Assembly (NCBI RefSeq): GCF_005889735.1
Contig: NZ_VCKY01000038.1
Span: 1 to 56,332 of the forward strand
Origin: Nonomuraea turkmeniaca
GTDB lineage: Bacteria; Actinomycetota; Actinomycetes; Streptosporangiales; Streptosporangiaceae
Direction of reading: 5' to 3'
Length of the DNA: 56,332 nt
The notes under the pieces are model-generated. The model was not told the DNA's origin. It saw nothing but the letters and a program-made list of their open reading frames with translations, and searched no databases. Below are positions 16,547 to 26,700 of the stretch, piece by piece; the stretch's first letter is position 1, and every line of letters begins with the position of its first letter. The translations under genes and the position numbers were made by a program.

Positions 16547-17308
16547 CTATCCGATGGCGGTGGCGCCTCCGTCGATGAACATGACCTGGCCGGTCATGTA
16601 CGCCGACGCCGCGCTGGCCAGGAAGACCGCCGGCTGGGCCATCTCCTCCACGGTGCCCCAGCGCCGCATCGGCACGGAGCCGACCATGGCGGCGCTGGAG
16701 GCCTCGTCCTCCCAGAGGTTCCGGTTGAGTTCGGTGGCCGTCCAGCCGGGGCACAGGGCGTTCACGCGTACGCCGGCCTGCGCCCACTCCACGGCGAGCG
16801 TCTTGGTGAGCGCCACCAGGCCGGCCTTGGCGGCGGCGTACGGGGCGAGGAAGGGGGCGCCGAGCGCGGCCACCGACGCCACGTTGATGACCGACGCCCC
16901 GCGCCGCTCCAGCAGGTGCGGGGCGGCCGCGTGGCAGACGACCATGGCGGAGTCGAGGTTGAGCCGCATGAGCTTGTCCCAGCCGGACAGCCGCAGGTCC
17001 TTGAACTCGACCATGAAGTTGGACCCGCCGGCGTTGTTGACCAGGATGTCGAGGTGGCCGAGGCCGTCGACGGCCGCCGCCACGGCGCCGGCGGCGGCGT
17101 CGCGGTCGGTGAGGTCGGCGGGGATGACGACGGCCCGCCGGCCCAGCGCCTCGATCTCCTTGCCGACCTCGGCGAGGCTCTCGGCGGACCGGGACACGAG
17201 CGCGACGTCGGCACCCGCCTCGGCGTAGGCGAGCGCGATGGCCCGCCCGATGCCCTTCGACGCCCCGGTGACCAAGGCCTGCTTACCACTCAGATCGAAC
17301 GCGCCCAC
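16547..17308 (-). CDS. Short-chain dehydrogenase/reductase (SDR)
   Basis: 253 residues, classical SDR. Cofactor motif TGASKGIGRAIA (residues 14-25), NNAGG (about 92), catalytic Ser in INVASVAAL, YAAAKAGLVAL with the Tyr-x3-Lys pair (about 155-159), and CPGWTATEL near 185. The acidic/basic signature after beta-2 (SRSAESL) favours NADP(H) weakly. The GTG at 17308 follows GGAGGAGG by 4-5 nt and is preferred; the open frame continues upstream by 747 nt with low-complexity Arg/Gly/Pro sequence lying opposite the RHS gene end, which I do not consider coding. Ketoreductase of unknown substrate; FabG-like. Confidence 0.92.
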   Translation of the reverse strand: MGAFDLSGKQALVTGASKGIGRAIALAYAEAGADVALVSRSAESLAEVGKEIEALGRRAVVIPADLTDRDAAAGAVAAAVDGLGHLDILVNNAGGSNFMVEFKDLRLSGWDKLMRLNLDSAMVVCHAAAPHLLERRGASVINVASVAALGAPFLAPYAAAKAGLVALTKTLAVEWAQAGVRVNALCPGWTATELNRNLWEDEASSAAMVGSVPMRRWGTVEEMAQPAVFLASAASAYMTGQVMFIDGGATAIG

Positions 17309-17389
17309 GCCGCCTCCTCCGCTAGAACCGAACAAAATTCTAACCCGGACCGGGGACGAGCGGGGCCGCGATCGTGCGGACAGGGCAGC

Positions 17390-17423
17390 GGCGGTGCGAG
17401 GGCCCCCACGCCCCCGCACCGCC
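17390..17423 (-). terminator. Terminator of the RHS gene
   Basis: A 9-bp perfect stem GGCGGTGCG (17390-17398) with CGCACCGCC (17415-17423), extended by a GGG/CCC helix after one mismatch. It begins 6 nt past the RHS stop. No U-run. Confidence 0.6.
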
Positions 17424-17429
17424 ACGCAC

Positions 17430-20400
17430 TCAGAAGAAGAAGCCGAAGAAGTCGTCCAGGCCGCTCTGGTCGATCCAGCGGGTGACACGAGCGCCGGTCT
17501 CGGCGATCGTGCCCGTCCGCGTGTTCTCCGGTTCGATCTTCTCCGGCCGGAAGATCTGCTTCTCACCCTGGCCGGAGCCGCCGGGCCGCATCTGCGGCGG
17601 CGGACCGTCCGGGTACATCCGGCCGTCCCGGTAGACGGTGTAGGACTGGGTCGGCTGGACGCTGCCGTCGTTGCGGTAGACCTGCCCCGGCCGCGGCTGC
17701 ATCGGCTGCCGGCTGTCCCTGGGCGGGGTCTGCCGCTGGGTGGCCCTGTGGCTGGTCGGCCGCTGCGCCGGACGCTGCCGCGCCCGCTGGATCCCGCTGG
17801 GGAGCCGGCCGGCCCGCCTGTTGCGCGCCCTGGCCGCCTGCGCGGCCCGCCTGGCCGCCCGCGCGTCGGCGGCCTTCCTCTTCGCCTCTCGTCTCGCCGC
17901 CGCCGCGGCCCGCCGCTGGGCTCTGGCCGTGGCCGCCTTCCTGACCCTCTGTTCCGCCTTTCTCCTGGCCTCCGCTTGGAGGCGCTTCCTGGCCGCCGCG
18001 GCGGCACGCTTGCGAGCCGCTTCCGCGGCCCGCTTCCTGGCCGCCTCCGCCGCACGCCTCCTGGCCTCGGCGGCAGCGCGCCGCCGGGCCGCCGCGATCG
18101 CGGCCCGCCTGGCCGCCGCCCGTGCCGCCGCGATGGCCGCCCGCCTGGCGGCGGCCATCGCCAGCCTCCTGGCGATGATCTGGGCCGCGATCCGCGCCGC
18201 GATGGCGGCCGCGAACCAGAACAGCTGCCCGTCGGGGTCGGTCATGGTGACGGGGCTGTTGTTGGCGTAGGCGTAGGCGTTGAGCTGCTGCGGCTCCGAC
18301 TCCTCGATCACGGGGTCGACCGACAGGAATCGGCCGTGCTTGGGGTCGTACTCGCGGGCGCCCAGGTGGACGAGCCCGGTCGTCGGATCCTGCGTGCCCC
18401 CGACGAACGCGCGTTGCCCCGGCCAGAACGCCGGTGGCGAGCCCCGGTTCTCACCGAACGGGGTCATCCTCCGTACGGCCAGCTCGCCGGTCCCGGCGTT
18501 CACCGCCGCCTGGGCCGTGCCCTGATGGTCGCCGGCCAGGAAGTACACCTGGTTGTCCGGCGTGCGCACCGCGATGGCCTCGCCGTTGATGGTGTAGTAG
18601 CGGGTCTGCTCGACGGCGTCCTTGGCGAAGTCGAAGCGCAGCTCCATGTCGTCGATGTAGAGCGTGGCATCGGCCGCTGTCTTGCGGATCAGCCGGTCGC
18701 CGTCCGCGCTGTAGACGAACGACGTCGTCTTGCCCGCCTCCGTCACCGACTCCAGGTTGCCCTCGGCGTCCCAGACCAGGCTCTGGTCCGAGGTGCCGAC
18801 CTTGCGCCTGGTGGTGTTGCCCGCCGCGTCGTACTCGAACAGGTCCGCCCCGACGCTCTGCAGGGCATGCGGCTGCTTGGCGCCCGGCGCGGGGTAGGTG
18901 TAGTCGCGGACGGTCTCGCCCGCGCCGCCCCAGGCGTGCCTGGTCTCCTTGATCCGGTTGCCGGTGGAGTCGTAGGCGTAGCTGACCGCGTACGGGGCCA
19001 CGCCGCCGATCTTGCCGGACTGCGGTGTCCCGCCGGCGCAGTCGTCGGTGGCCGTCCAGGCCGAGGTCAGGCGGCGCAGGTGGTCGTAGGTGAAACACTG
19101 CGTGTCCTGGCCGCCGGCCCTGTCGGCGATCTTGGTGATGTTGCCGACGGCGTCGTAGGTGTAGCTGAGGTCGAGATCGGTCGCGGTGGCGCCCTCCCTG
19201 TCCAGCCGCATGCTGGTCAGCCTGCGGGTGGCCTCGTCGTGGGTGTAGGTGAGCCAGGTCTTCTTGCCCCCGGTGCCCAGCTCGTACTGCAGGGTCTCGC
19301 CGAGCTTGGAGTAGCGGGTCGCGGTCACGTACGTCGACAGGCCGGTGACCTTGGAAGGCTGGCTCAGCCCGTCGTAGGTGTAGACGACCGATTCATCCGC
19401 CAGCCCGCCACCGGCCGGGAAACTGACCGACTGGACCTGATCGTCGAGCGTGTAGCGGGTGTTGAGCACGTACGAGCCGGCCAGCTTGCCCTCCCGCTCG
19501 GGGATGGTGACCGTCTGGCGCAGCGTGCGGTAGTCGGCGTCGATGGCGTTGATCTCCGCCTTGTACGCCTGCCCGCCCACGTAGCGGATGCTGGCGTTCA
19601 TGTGGCCCTTGGCCAGCCCGTCGTACCTCCACTCGGCCAGCAGCGGGCCGGTCGCGGAGCCGTCACGCAGCTCCTTCTTACGGCCCAGCTCGTCGTAGAC
19701 GTACCAAAGGGTCCTGCCGCGGGCGTCGGTGGTGCTGACCAGCTCGTCGGCGTCGTTGTAGGTCATGGTGGTGACGCCCTTGTCGGGGTCCTCCGCCTTG
19801 ATCTGCCGGCCGCGCAGGTCGTAGTGGTAACGCCATACGTTCCCGGCCGAGTCGGTCACCGTGGACAGGCGTCCGGCGTGGTCGTAGGTGTACTTGGTGG
19901 ACTCGTACGCGCCCGTGGGGGTGGCGCCCTTGTACTGGCGCAGCTCGACGAGCCGGTCCTGGGAGTCTCCGATGCGGGTGGTGGCGGTGCCGCCGGGCGG
20001 CGGCGTCACGTGGATCCGGTCGCCCTCCTGCACGGTGCTGACCCGGTACTTCTCCACGCCCTTCGTCTTGAGGATCTGGGCGTTGACATCACCCGTCCCG
20101 TCGAAGGCCGACACGACCTGCGTGGGGACGTCGGCGTCGGCGACGCCGAGCAGGTCGGTGGACGGGGTGCCGGTGGCGAAGAAGCCGGTGTTGGCCTTGC
20201 TCCGCTGGCCCAGCGAGTTGTAGAGGGTGTCGGTGATCGTGCGCCCGTCGCGCAGCGCCGGGTCCTGCGTCTGCTCGTCCCTGGGCGCGGGCTCCTGGGT
20301 CTGGCGCTCGCGCATCAGGCCGTCGTACAGCTCGTGGCTGGCGGAGTACGTGCCGTCCGCGTTCAGCGTCTTGGTGGTGACGACGCTGGGGCCGTCGGTG

Positions 20401-23400
20401 CGGATCACGTAGGAGTACTCGGTGCTGGGCGACTGCCCGGCGGCCTTGCTGCGGTCCGCCTGCCAGACCTTGACCAGGCGGCCGAGCGCGTCGTACTCCA
20501 TGTCGATGCGGCGGTTGTTCGCGTCGACCTCGGCGACCGGCTCGCCCCAGGCCGGGTTGACCTGGGTGCGCTCGGTGTGGCCGAGCTGGTTGGTCTGCGT
20601 GATCTCGGTCGGCGGGGCGCCCGCGGCGGGGGTGTAGGTGGTGGTGGACTTGGTGCCGACCGCGTCGGTCTCGCTGGTCTCGCGGCCGTAGGCGTCGTAG
20701 GTGTGGGTGCTGTCGGTGATCGTCGTTCCGTCCCCGGAGACGAGCTGCTGGACCGAGGTCACGTCGCCCTTGCTCGGGGCCTGGCCGAACGCCTGGCCGT
20801 CGTACCCGACCTTCTCGTCGGAGATCACCTCACCGGCGGCCAGCGTGGACACGGCGGTGCCGCAGCTCGCGGCCACCTTCTGGACGCGGCTGGTGTAGTC
20901 GAGCATCCAGCTCGCGTCATTGCGGGCGTAGGTGTAGCGGATGCACTGGTCGTCCTCGGACGTGGCCAGGTCACCCTTCTCCTCCACCTGAGTGAGCAGG
21001 CCCTTGGCGTCGTATGCGCGCTCCTCGCCGGTACGCCGCCACGTGCCGCCGGCCAGCGCGGTACGGGTCACCATGGACTTCGGCTCGACCATGTGCGCGA
21101 CCTTGGTCACGCCCCCTTGCGTGGACTCGGCGGTCTTCAGCGACCACGGCTGCTCGACGGTCGCGGACAGGATGGCGCCGCCGTCCCCGTCGTAGGTGAT
21201 CTCCTCGCGCTCGAACCCGGAGTACTGGTCGAGGTCGTCCACCTTGACGCCCTCGGAGTCCTCCACCTGCGCGGTGCGCCTGGAGCCGTCGGCCTGCTTG
21301 TCGCCGTGCATGCCGCGGAAGTAACGGACCTCGGTGAGCGTGCGCTTGGTGTCCTGCCCGTCGCCTTCGCGGACCCGCACCCGGCCGAAGCCGCGGAAGT
21401 CCGACCACGTGCGGTGCTCGGGCTTGACGAGGATGTTGTCGGCGTAGTGCCAGGCGGCGCCGTCCAGGTACTCGTAGCTGGTGACCACGCCCGGCGAGCC
21501 CGCGACGCGGTCCACCTCGATCGTCTGCGCGACCACGTACTTGTGGAACCAGTCGGTCACCTCCGACTCGGCCGGCGGTGACCAGCGCTGCGGGAAGCAC
21601 AGCCGGTTGTTCTTGTCCGCCACCGGCACGTCGCCCGGCTTGCAGTCGGCGGGGGCGTAGTTCACGCGCAGCTCGCCGCCGGACTCGTTGTTGATGGCCT
21701 GTACGCGCCACTTGACCAGCGGGGCGCGGCCCTCGTTGGCGTCCACCCGGTTGGGGAGCTGGACGCCGACGAACGTGACCTTGGGCAGCGTGATCGTGCC
21801 GCCCACGTGGCCGGTCTGCTGGACCGAGGCCAGCCACAGCGAGGGGCTGAGGCCGTCACCCGTCGCCGGGAACTGATGGGTGAGCGACCAAGAGTCCACC
21901 GGGTTGTACTGGCCGGAGCCGTTGTTGATCTGGGTGGTGACCTTGGTGAGCCGCTTGCGCGTGAAGAACGTCGGCGCCAGGCGGTCGATGCACTTCACGC
22001 CCGCGTCGCAGATCTGGTCGAACGGCACATCCGGCCAGTGGCTCGCGGTCTCCTTCTTGAGCTGGTCGGGGGCGCAGGTGACGGTGCCGCTGGGCAGGCA
22101 GCGCTCGGCCACCTCGAACACCACGCGGGCCGCCGGGGCCTTGGTGAACAGCTCGTTCTGGAGGTAGCCGTAGTCGATGCGGGTGAGGTAGGCGCCGCGT
22201 ACGTACTGGGTGCCCAGCTCCGGCTTCATGTTGCGGCCGTAGTAGTTGGTCTCGCGCTCGTACCAGTAGGTGGTCGCGTTGCCGTGGGTGTCCACGGAGT
22301 AGTCGAGGTTCCACCGGTACGCCTGCTGGCACCAGGCGTTGGCCGGGGTGCTGTTGTAGCAGGGTTCGCCGCTGTTGTTGCCGAACACCGGCACCGTCTG
22401 GACGGACTTGGTCTCCGGCTTGCCGCTCGCCCACCCGGGCAGGCGGTTCAGGCCGAAGGTGTACTGGGTGCCGTCGGCGGTGGTGACGCGCCAGTACTCG
22501 CCGTTGTTGTCGCCGTTGGCGGCCCCGGTGAGGTACTCGACGCGGGTGCCGTCGTCGCGCTTGGGCCGCCACTGCTTGGTCGTGGCGTCCTTGACGAGCT
22601 CGACGGCCGAGTTGCCGAGCGACAGGGTGGCGTTGTCCTGGTCCCAGCACAGGTCGCCGGTCTTCTTGCCGTCGATCATGCACGACTTGTGGCGGCGCTC
22701 GACGTAGCCGCTGGGGTTGAGCTCGAAGCCCTCACCGGCCCAGGACGCCTGGTTGTTGGTGGAGACGGTGCGGCCGTCCACACTCTGGGAGGAGTAGCCG
22801 AGGGAGATCTCCGGCTCGTCGCCGCCCAGCGCGGGTGGCGTACGCATGTCGTAGCCCCAGGTGAAGTCGCCGGTCTGGGTGCCGACGCTCCAGTCGGCGG
22901 AGGGGGCCAGTGAGGTGGCCGAGTGGTCGCCGGAGGGGCCCGAGGCGGCGGCTGTCACCGCGTAGAGGCCGCTCGTCTCGACCTCGGCGGTCAGCGTGCC
23001 GTTTCTCGGGTTGTTGTCGCTCTTGACCGGCTGGGGCGCAGGACAGCCGGCGGCGTCGGTGAGCGCGCACTCCTCCAGCTTGACCATCCGGAGGCGGGCG
23101 CCGTAGTCGCCGCCGTAGGCGTAGCGGAAGCCCGAATAGTCGATCTCCAGGCGGGTCTTCTTCGCCGCCTTGGCCACCGCGACGCCCTGACCCGGCGACA
23201 CGCGCATCGCCAGGCCGAGCCGGTCGGTGTCGAGCAGTTCCACGCTCACCGGGTCGGCCCCGGCCGCTGTTTCCCGCGCTGTTGTCCGCGCGGCGAGTCG
23301 CACGGGGAAGTCCGCGGCCAGAGTCGTGGCGGCGGCCCCGCCCAGCTCCGCCTTCCGTGTCTTGGGCCAGGTGATGCCTGGTGGCGCCTGCCACGCCTGT

Positions 23401-23690
23401 TTCTGCACGGGATCGGCCAACGGGGGCAGGACCGGCACCTTGGTGCCCTTGACCGGTGCCTCCTTCTGCGGCGTGGGGGCCGGGCGGGAGGCGGCAGACG
23501 CGGGCATGGCGTACGTCAGGGGCACGACCAGGACGATCGAGAGGACGGCCGCCAGCCGGCGCGGCCAAGGGGATTCGGGCTTGGCCTCCAGGAAACGGTT
23601 CCAGGAGGAGTCGGGAATGTCCGGTTCGTCGGGTTGCTGATGTCGGTTCCAGCGGGATTCGGGCAGCTCTAACTCACTCGGCAGGTCCAT
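17430..23690 (-). CDS. RHS/YD-repeat secreted protein, 2086 residues
   Basis: Large RHS-family cell-surface or exported protein. Residues 1-45 are cytosolic, with a duplicated P(E/D)SxWNR motif; about 46-70 is a hydrophobic signal or anchor ending AMPASAAS. Residues 70-800 resemble the SpvB/TcB-like beta region; YD repeats (YDELGR, YDHAGRL, YDAVGNITK types) run from about 1000 to 1700; the RHS-core (NAYAYANNSPVTMTDPDG) ends near 1821. The last 265 residues are unusual: about 130 residues of Ala/Arg/Lys helix (1827-1962), a Pro/Gln/Arg segment, and an end DDFFGFFF. No known toxin domain is recognisable and no small immunity gene follows. GGGAGAGG precedes ATG 23690. The LamG gene lies 33 bp upstream, so they likely form one operon. 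Confidence 0.9.
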   Translation of the reverse strand: MDLPSELELPESRWNRHQQPDEPDIPDSSWNRFLEAKPESPWPRRLAAVLSIVLVVPLTYAMPASAASRPAPTPQKEAPVKGTKVPVLPPLADPVQKQAWQAPPGITWPKTRKAELGGAAATTLAADFPVRLAARTTARETAAGADPVSVELLDTDRLGLAMRVSPGQGVAVAKAAKKTRLEIDYSGFRYAYGGDYGARLRMVKLEECALTDAAGCPAPQPVKSDNNPRNGTLTAEVETSGLYAVTAAASGPSGDHSATSLAPSADWSVGTQTGDFTWGYDMRTPPALGGDEPEISLGYSSQSVDGRTVSTNNQASWAGEGFELNPSGYVERRHKSCMIDGKKTGDLCWDQDNATLSLGNSAVELVKDATTKQWRPKRDDGTRVEYLTGAANGDNNGEYWRVTTADGTQYTFGLNRLPGWASGKPETKSVQTVPVFGNNSGEPCYNSTPANAWCQQAYRWNLDYSVDTHGNATTYWYERETNYYGRNMKPELGTQYVRGAYLTRIDYGYLQNELFTKAPAARVVFEVAERCLPSGTVTCAPDQLKKETASHWPDVPFDQICDAGVKCIDRLAPTFFTRKRLTKVTTQINNGSGQYNPVDSWSLTHQFPATGDGLSPSLWLASVQQTGHVGGTITLPKVTFVGVQLPNRVDANEGRAPLVKWRVQAINNESGGELRVNYAPADCKPGDVPVADKNNRLCFPQRWSPPAESEVTDWFHKYVVAQTIEVDRVAGSPGVVTSYEYLDGAAWHYADNILVKPEHRTWSDFRGFGRVRVREGDGQDTKRTLTEVRYFRGMHGDKQADGSRRTAQVEDSEGVKVDDLDQYSGFEREEITYDGDGGAILSATVEQPWSLKTAESTQGGVTKVAHMVEPKSMVTRTALAGGTWRRTGEERAYDAKGLLTQVEEKGDLATSEDDQCIRYTYARNDASWMLDYTSRVQKVAASCGTAVSTLAAGEVISDEKVGYDGQAFGQAPSKGDVTSVQQLVSGDGTTITDSTHTYDAYGRETSETDAVGTKSTTTYTPAAGAPPTEITQTNQLGHTERTQVNPAWGEPVAEVDANNRRIDMEYDALGRLVKVWQADRSKAAGQSPSTEYSYVIRTDGPSVVTTKTLNADGTYSASHELYDGLMRERQTQEPAPRDEQTQDPALRDGRTITDTLYNSLGQRSKANTGFFATGTPSTDLLGVADADVPTQVVSAFDGTGDVNAQILKTKGVEKYRVSTVQEGDRIHVTPPPGGTATTRIGDSQDRLVELRQYKGATPTGAYESTKYTYDHAGRLSTVTDSAGNVWRYHYDLRGRQIKAEDPDKGVTTMTYNDADELVSTTDARGRTLWYVYDELGRKKELRDGSATGPLLAEWRYDGLAKGHMNASIRYVGGQAYKAEINAIDADYRTLRQTVTIPEREGKLAGSYVLNTRYTLDDQVQSVSFPAGGGLADESVVYTYDGLSQPSKVTGLSTYVTATRYSKLGETLQYELGTGGKKTWLTYTHDEATRRLTSMRLDREGATATDLDLSYTYDAVGNITKIADRAGGQDTQCFTYDHLRRLTSAWTATDDCAGGTPQSGKIGGVAPYAVSYAYDSTGNRIKETRHAWGGAGETVRDYTYPAPGAKQPHALQSVGADLFEYDAAGNTTRRKVGTSDQSLVWDAEGNLESVTEAGKTTSFVYSADGDRLIRKTAADATLYIDDMELRFDFAKDAVEQTRYYTINGEAIAVRTPDNQVYFLAGDHQGTAQAAVNAGTGELAVRRMTPFGENRGSPPAFWPGQRAFVGGTQDPTTGLVHLGAREYDPKHGRFLSVDPVIEESEPQQLNAYAYANNSPVTMTDPDGQLFWFAAAIAARIAAQIIARRLAMAAARRAAIAAARAAARRAAIAAARRRAAAEARRRAAEAARKRAAEAARKRAAAAARKRLQAEARRKAEQRVRKAATARAQRRAAAAARREAKRKAADARAARRAAQAARARNRRAGRLPSGIQRARQRPAQRPTSHRATQRQTPPRDSRQPMQPRPGQVYRNDGSVQPTQSYTVYRDGRMYPDGPPPQMRPGGSGQGEKQIFRPEKIEPENTRTGTIAETGARVTRWIDQSGLDDFFGFFF

Positions 23691-23723
23691 GAACCTCTCC
23701 CAGTCGGGGGTGCTGGTCGGGAA

Positions 23724-26700
23724 CTACTGGGCTGCTAGCTGGGCGATCTGCTCGGCGCTCAACACGCCGTCGTACGTGCGGACGTCGTCGACGCTCCCCG
23801 GCCAGTAGCCGGTGAAGACGCCCGCGGCCTTGGTCCGGCCCAGTTGCAGCGGGCCGGTGGCGTTCCATGCGCTCAGGTGAGCGGTGACGGTGGTGGTGGC
23901 CAGGCGGCCGTTGACGTAGATCCGGAGCTCACCGGCGAGCGCGTCGTACACGCCGGCGAGGTGGGTCCACTCCAGCGGGTTGGGGATGGCGTCGGAGGGA
24001 GTGCGTACGAGGGCGGCGGTATCGGTGTCGGCGGCGGCCATGCCGAGCACCCACCGGCCCTGTGCCTTGTCGAAGCCGAGCTGGAAGCCCGCGGCCCGGC
24101 TGCCCGGCTGCGAGACGGCCGCCGTGTCGGCGGCGGGCAGGTAGTCGAGCTGGGTCCAGGCGGTGACGGTGAAGCTCGTCCTGGTGCCGATCGCGGGGGT
24201 GGTCGTCTGTGCGTGGCCGTTGACGCCGTCGAGCGCGAGAGCGCCGTCCAGCCATCCTGACGTCCACGAGGCGGCTCCGGACAGCGTCGCAGCTGTCGCC
24301 CGGCCCGAGGAGTCGGCCGCCGACGAGCCGGACTCCTCGTCCAGCTTCCAGTGGCCGACCAGCGTGGCAGCGCTGTTGACCAGATCGGCGACCTCGTCGG
24401 CGAACATGGCGCGGCCGTAGACCCGCACCTCGTCGACGTCCCCGGGCCAGTAGTCCGAAGCCGCCCCGTTGACCTTTCCGCGGCCGATCGTCAGGGGGCC
24501 TGTGGCATTCCACGGTTGCGTGACGGCGGCCGTGCCCTCGAGCCTGCCGTTCACGTAGAGCGAGATCTGGCCCGCCGCCGAGTCGTAGACGCCGGCCAGG
24601 TGGGTCCATTCGTTCAGCCTCGGCGCGGCCGCGGACAGCGCGCGCACCGTGGCGGCGTTGTCGGCGTCGGTCCCCGCCCGGGTGAGCGCCCAGCGGTCGT
24701 CGGCCTTGGCGTACTGCAGGGCGAAACCGCCCGTCCGCGTGCCTTCCTGGGTGACGAGCGTGGACGTGGCGGCCGTGCCGGTCAGGCGGGCCCAGGCGGT
24801 GACGGTGAAGTTGCGTGAGGTGTCCGTGACAGGGCCGGAGGTCTGGGCGTAGGCGTTGGCGAGTCTCAGCCCCGATCCGGTCCTGCCTGTCGTCCACGTG
24901 GCGCCGTACAGGGTGGCGGGATGGGTGTTCGCGGCGTCCCCGGCCACTGGGCCCCCGCCCTCGTCCAGGGCCCAGTGGCCGCTCGGGGCCTTGCCGGAGT
25001 TGACGTTGAACACGTACGTGCGGATCGGGCCGAGCTGGCCCGCGCGGTCCTTGCTGCGTACCGACAGGACGTTGGGGCCGTCGTGGCGGGGCGTGAGCTG
25101 GATCGTGGCCGTGCCGTCGGCGCCGGGCGCGACCTGCGTGCCGGGCGTGGTGTCGAGCCCGTAGACGTAGGCGGCCACGTCGGTGACGCCGTTGGGCGCG
25201 AACGTGAACGCACCCGCCAGGCCCACGCCGTCGTTCCAGGTGTTCTCCGCGTACTGGGACGAGGTGACCTGCGGTTCCTTGCCGGGCGCCGTGGAGTCCA
25301 CGGTCGCCTCGCACCACGGGCTCCACGCGCTGTCGGCCTTGCCGTCCTGGGCCCGCACGCGCCAGCGGATCTGCGCGCCGTCGGCGTACGCGCCCTGCGG
25401 GACGGTGGCGTAGAAGGCGGTGCCGCTCGATCCCAGGGCCGTGACGTGCTCGCCCAGCTTCACCCCGGCCGCCGACCACCACTCGAAGTGGCCCTTGACC
25501 GAGTTGTCGGCGTCCTTCAGCCTGGCCCAGAGCTTCGGCGTGGCGGCGCTGATGACCGGCCGCGTGTCGCCCGAGCCGCACGCGCCACCCGGATCGGACC
25601 ACACGTCGGCGGCGACCGGGGCGGTGGGGATGGAGTTGTACTCGATGACCAGGCTCGGGTTGTTCCTGAACTTCTTCCAGGCCCAGACGTCGGTCTCGCT
25701 GGTGGCATAGAGACCGATGGTCATCGTGGCCCATTTCTTGGCGGCGGCGTCGACGGCCCACGACGTGACGTCGAACTCCACACCGCCGGGCAGGCAGGAC
25801 GAGCTGTAGCCCTTGGCCACGTTGACGGTGGAGAGCAACCTGGTCTTGGCCGGCGGGTTGTTCCAGGTGGTGCTCTTGCTGATCGCGCCGGTCCCCCAGG
25901 CCTCCACCTTGCGGGCGCTGCACGAGTACGACCACGTCTCGTACGTGCGCAGCGTCGCCTTGATGATCTGCTTGCCGTGGATGGTCGTGCCGGTGTTCAT
26001 CTGGAAGAACGAGCGGTTCGCCTGGGAAGAGCTGATGCGGCCGACGCGGGCGACGTCGCTGGAGTTGAGGTAGTTGGAGTTGGGCCAGTTGCTCCAGATC
26101 GCCGTCCACGAGCCGCGGGCGGCCGAGAAGTACGGGTCCAGATAGACCGGGAACTTGGTCTTCGGGTCCGCCAGCATCTTCTGGTCAGGCTTGAGCCGCA
26201 GTTGCCTGCCCGTGAGCTCCACGCCCATCCTGGCTTCCCGCGCCTCCGGGGAGCGGCCTTCCTTGAGCGCCTGCGGGCTCGTGATGCCCTCGGAGTCCCA
26301 CATCTTGGGGGTGGGGGCAATGAAGATCGTGCCGCCGTTCGTGTCCGCGGCCTCGATGTTGCCCGCCTTGTCCGCCTTCACCGACAGGCCATGAGAGGCG
26401 AGCGGGAACGTCAGCTCGGTCAGGGTCGCCGCGGCGGCCCGTGACTTGACCACCAGGACGTGGGAGAAGCCGTCCACGTCCGCGGTGACCTGGAGGTCCA
26501 CGCCCGGCATCACCTCGGGATAGGTGGCGGTGTCGCCGCTCAGCGTCGGCTGGGGCAACGTGCCCGGCCAGCCGAGCTCCAGGGACTTGGCACCCCGCGA
26601 CAAACGGGCGAGCCGGGCGTCACCGCCGCCGGAGAACGTCAGCCCGACCGCCGCGGCGACCGGCTCCACCGCGCCGTCCGGGCGCAGGCGGAGCGTGGTG

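Noticed and set aside
16547..18055. Long minus-strand frame upstream of the SDR gene
   Set aside because: The part upstream of GTG 17308 lies in the RHS end and is Arg/Gly/Pro-rich without homology; the SDR ribosome site (GGAGGAGG) supports the short start.
17430..18230. Known toxin domain at the RHS tip
   Set aside because: No catalytic motif of nuclease, ADP-ribosyltransferase or deaminase type is visible in the Ala/Arg-rich tail, so no toxin call is made.
17238..21581. Very long plus-strand open frame (about 1447 residues) across the RHS gene
   Set aside because: It lies antisense to the RHS gene, has Arg/Gly/Pro-rich composition and no domain; it follows from high GC on the opposite strand. 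The RHS reading has clear motifs.
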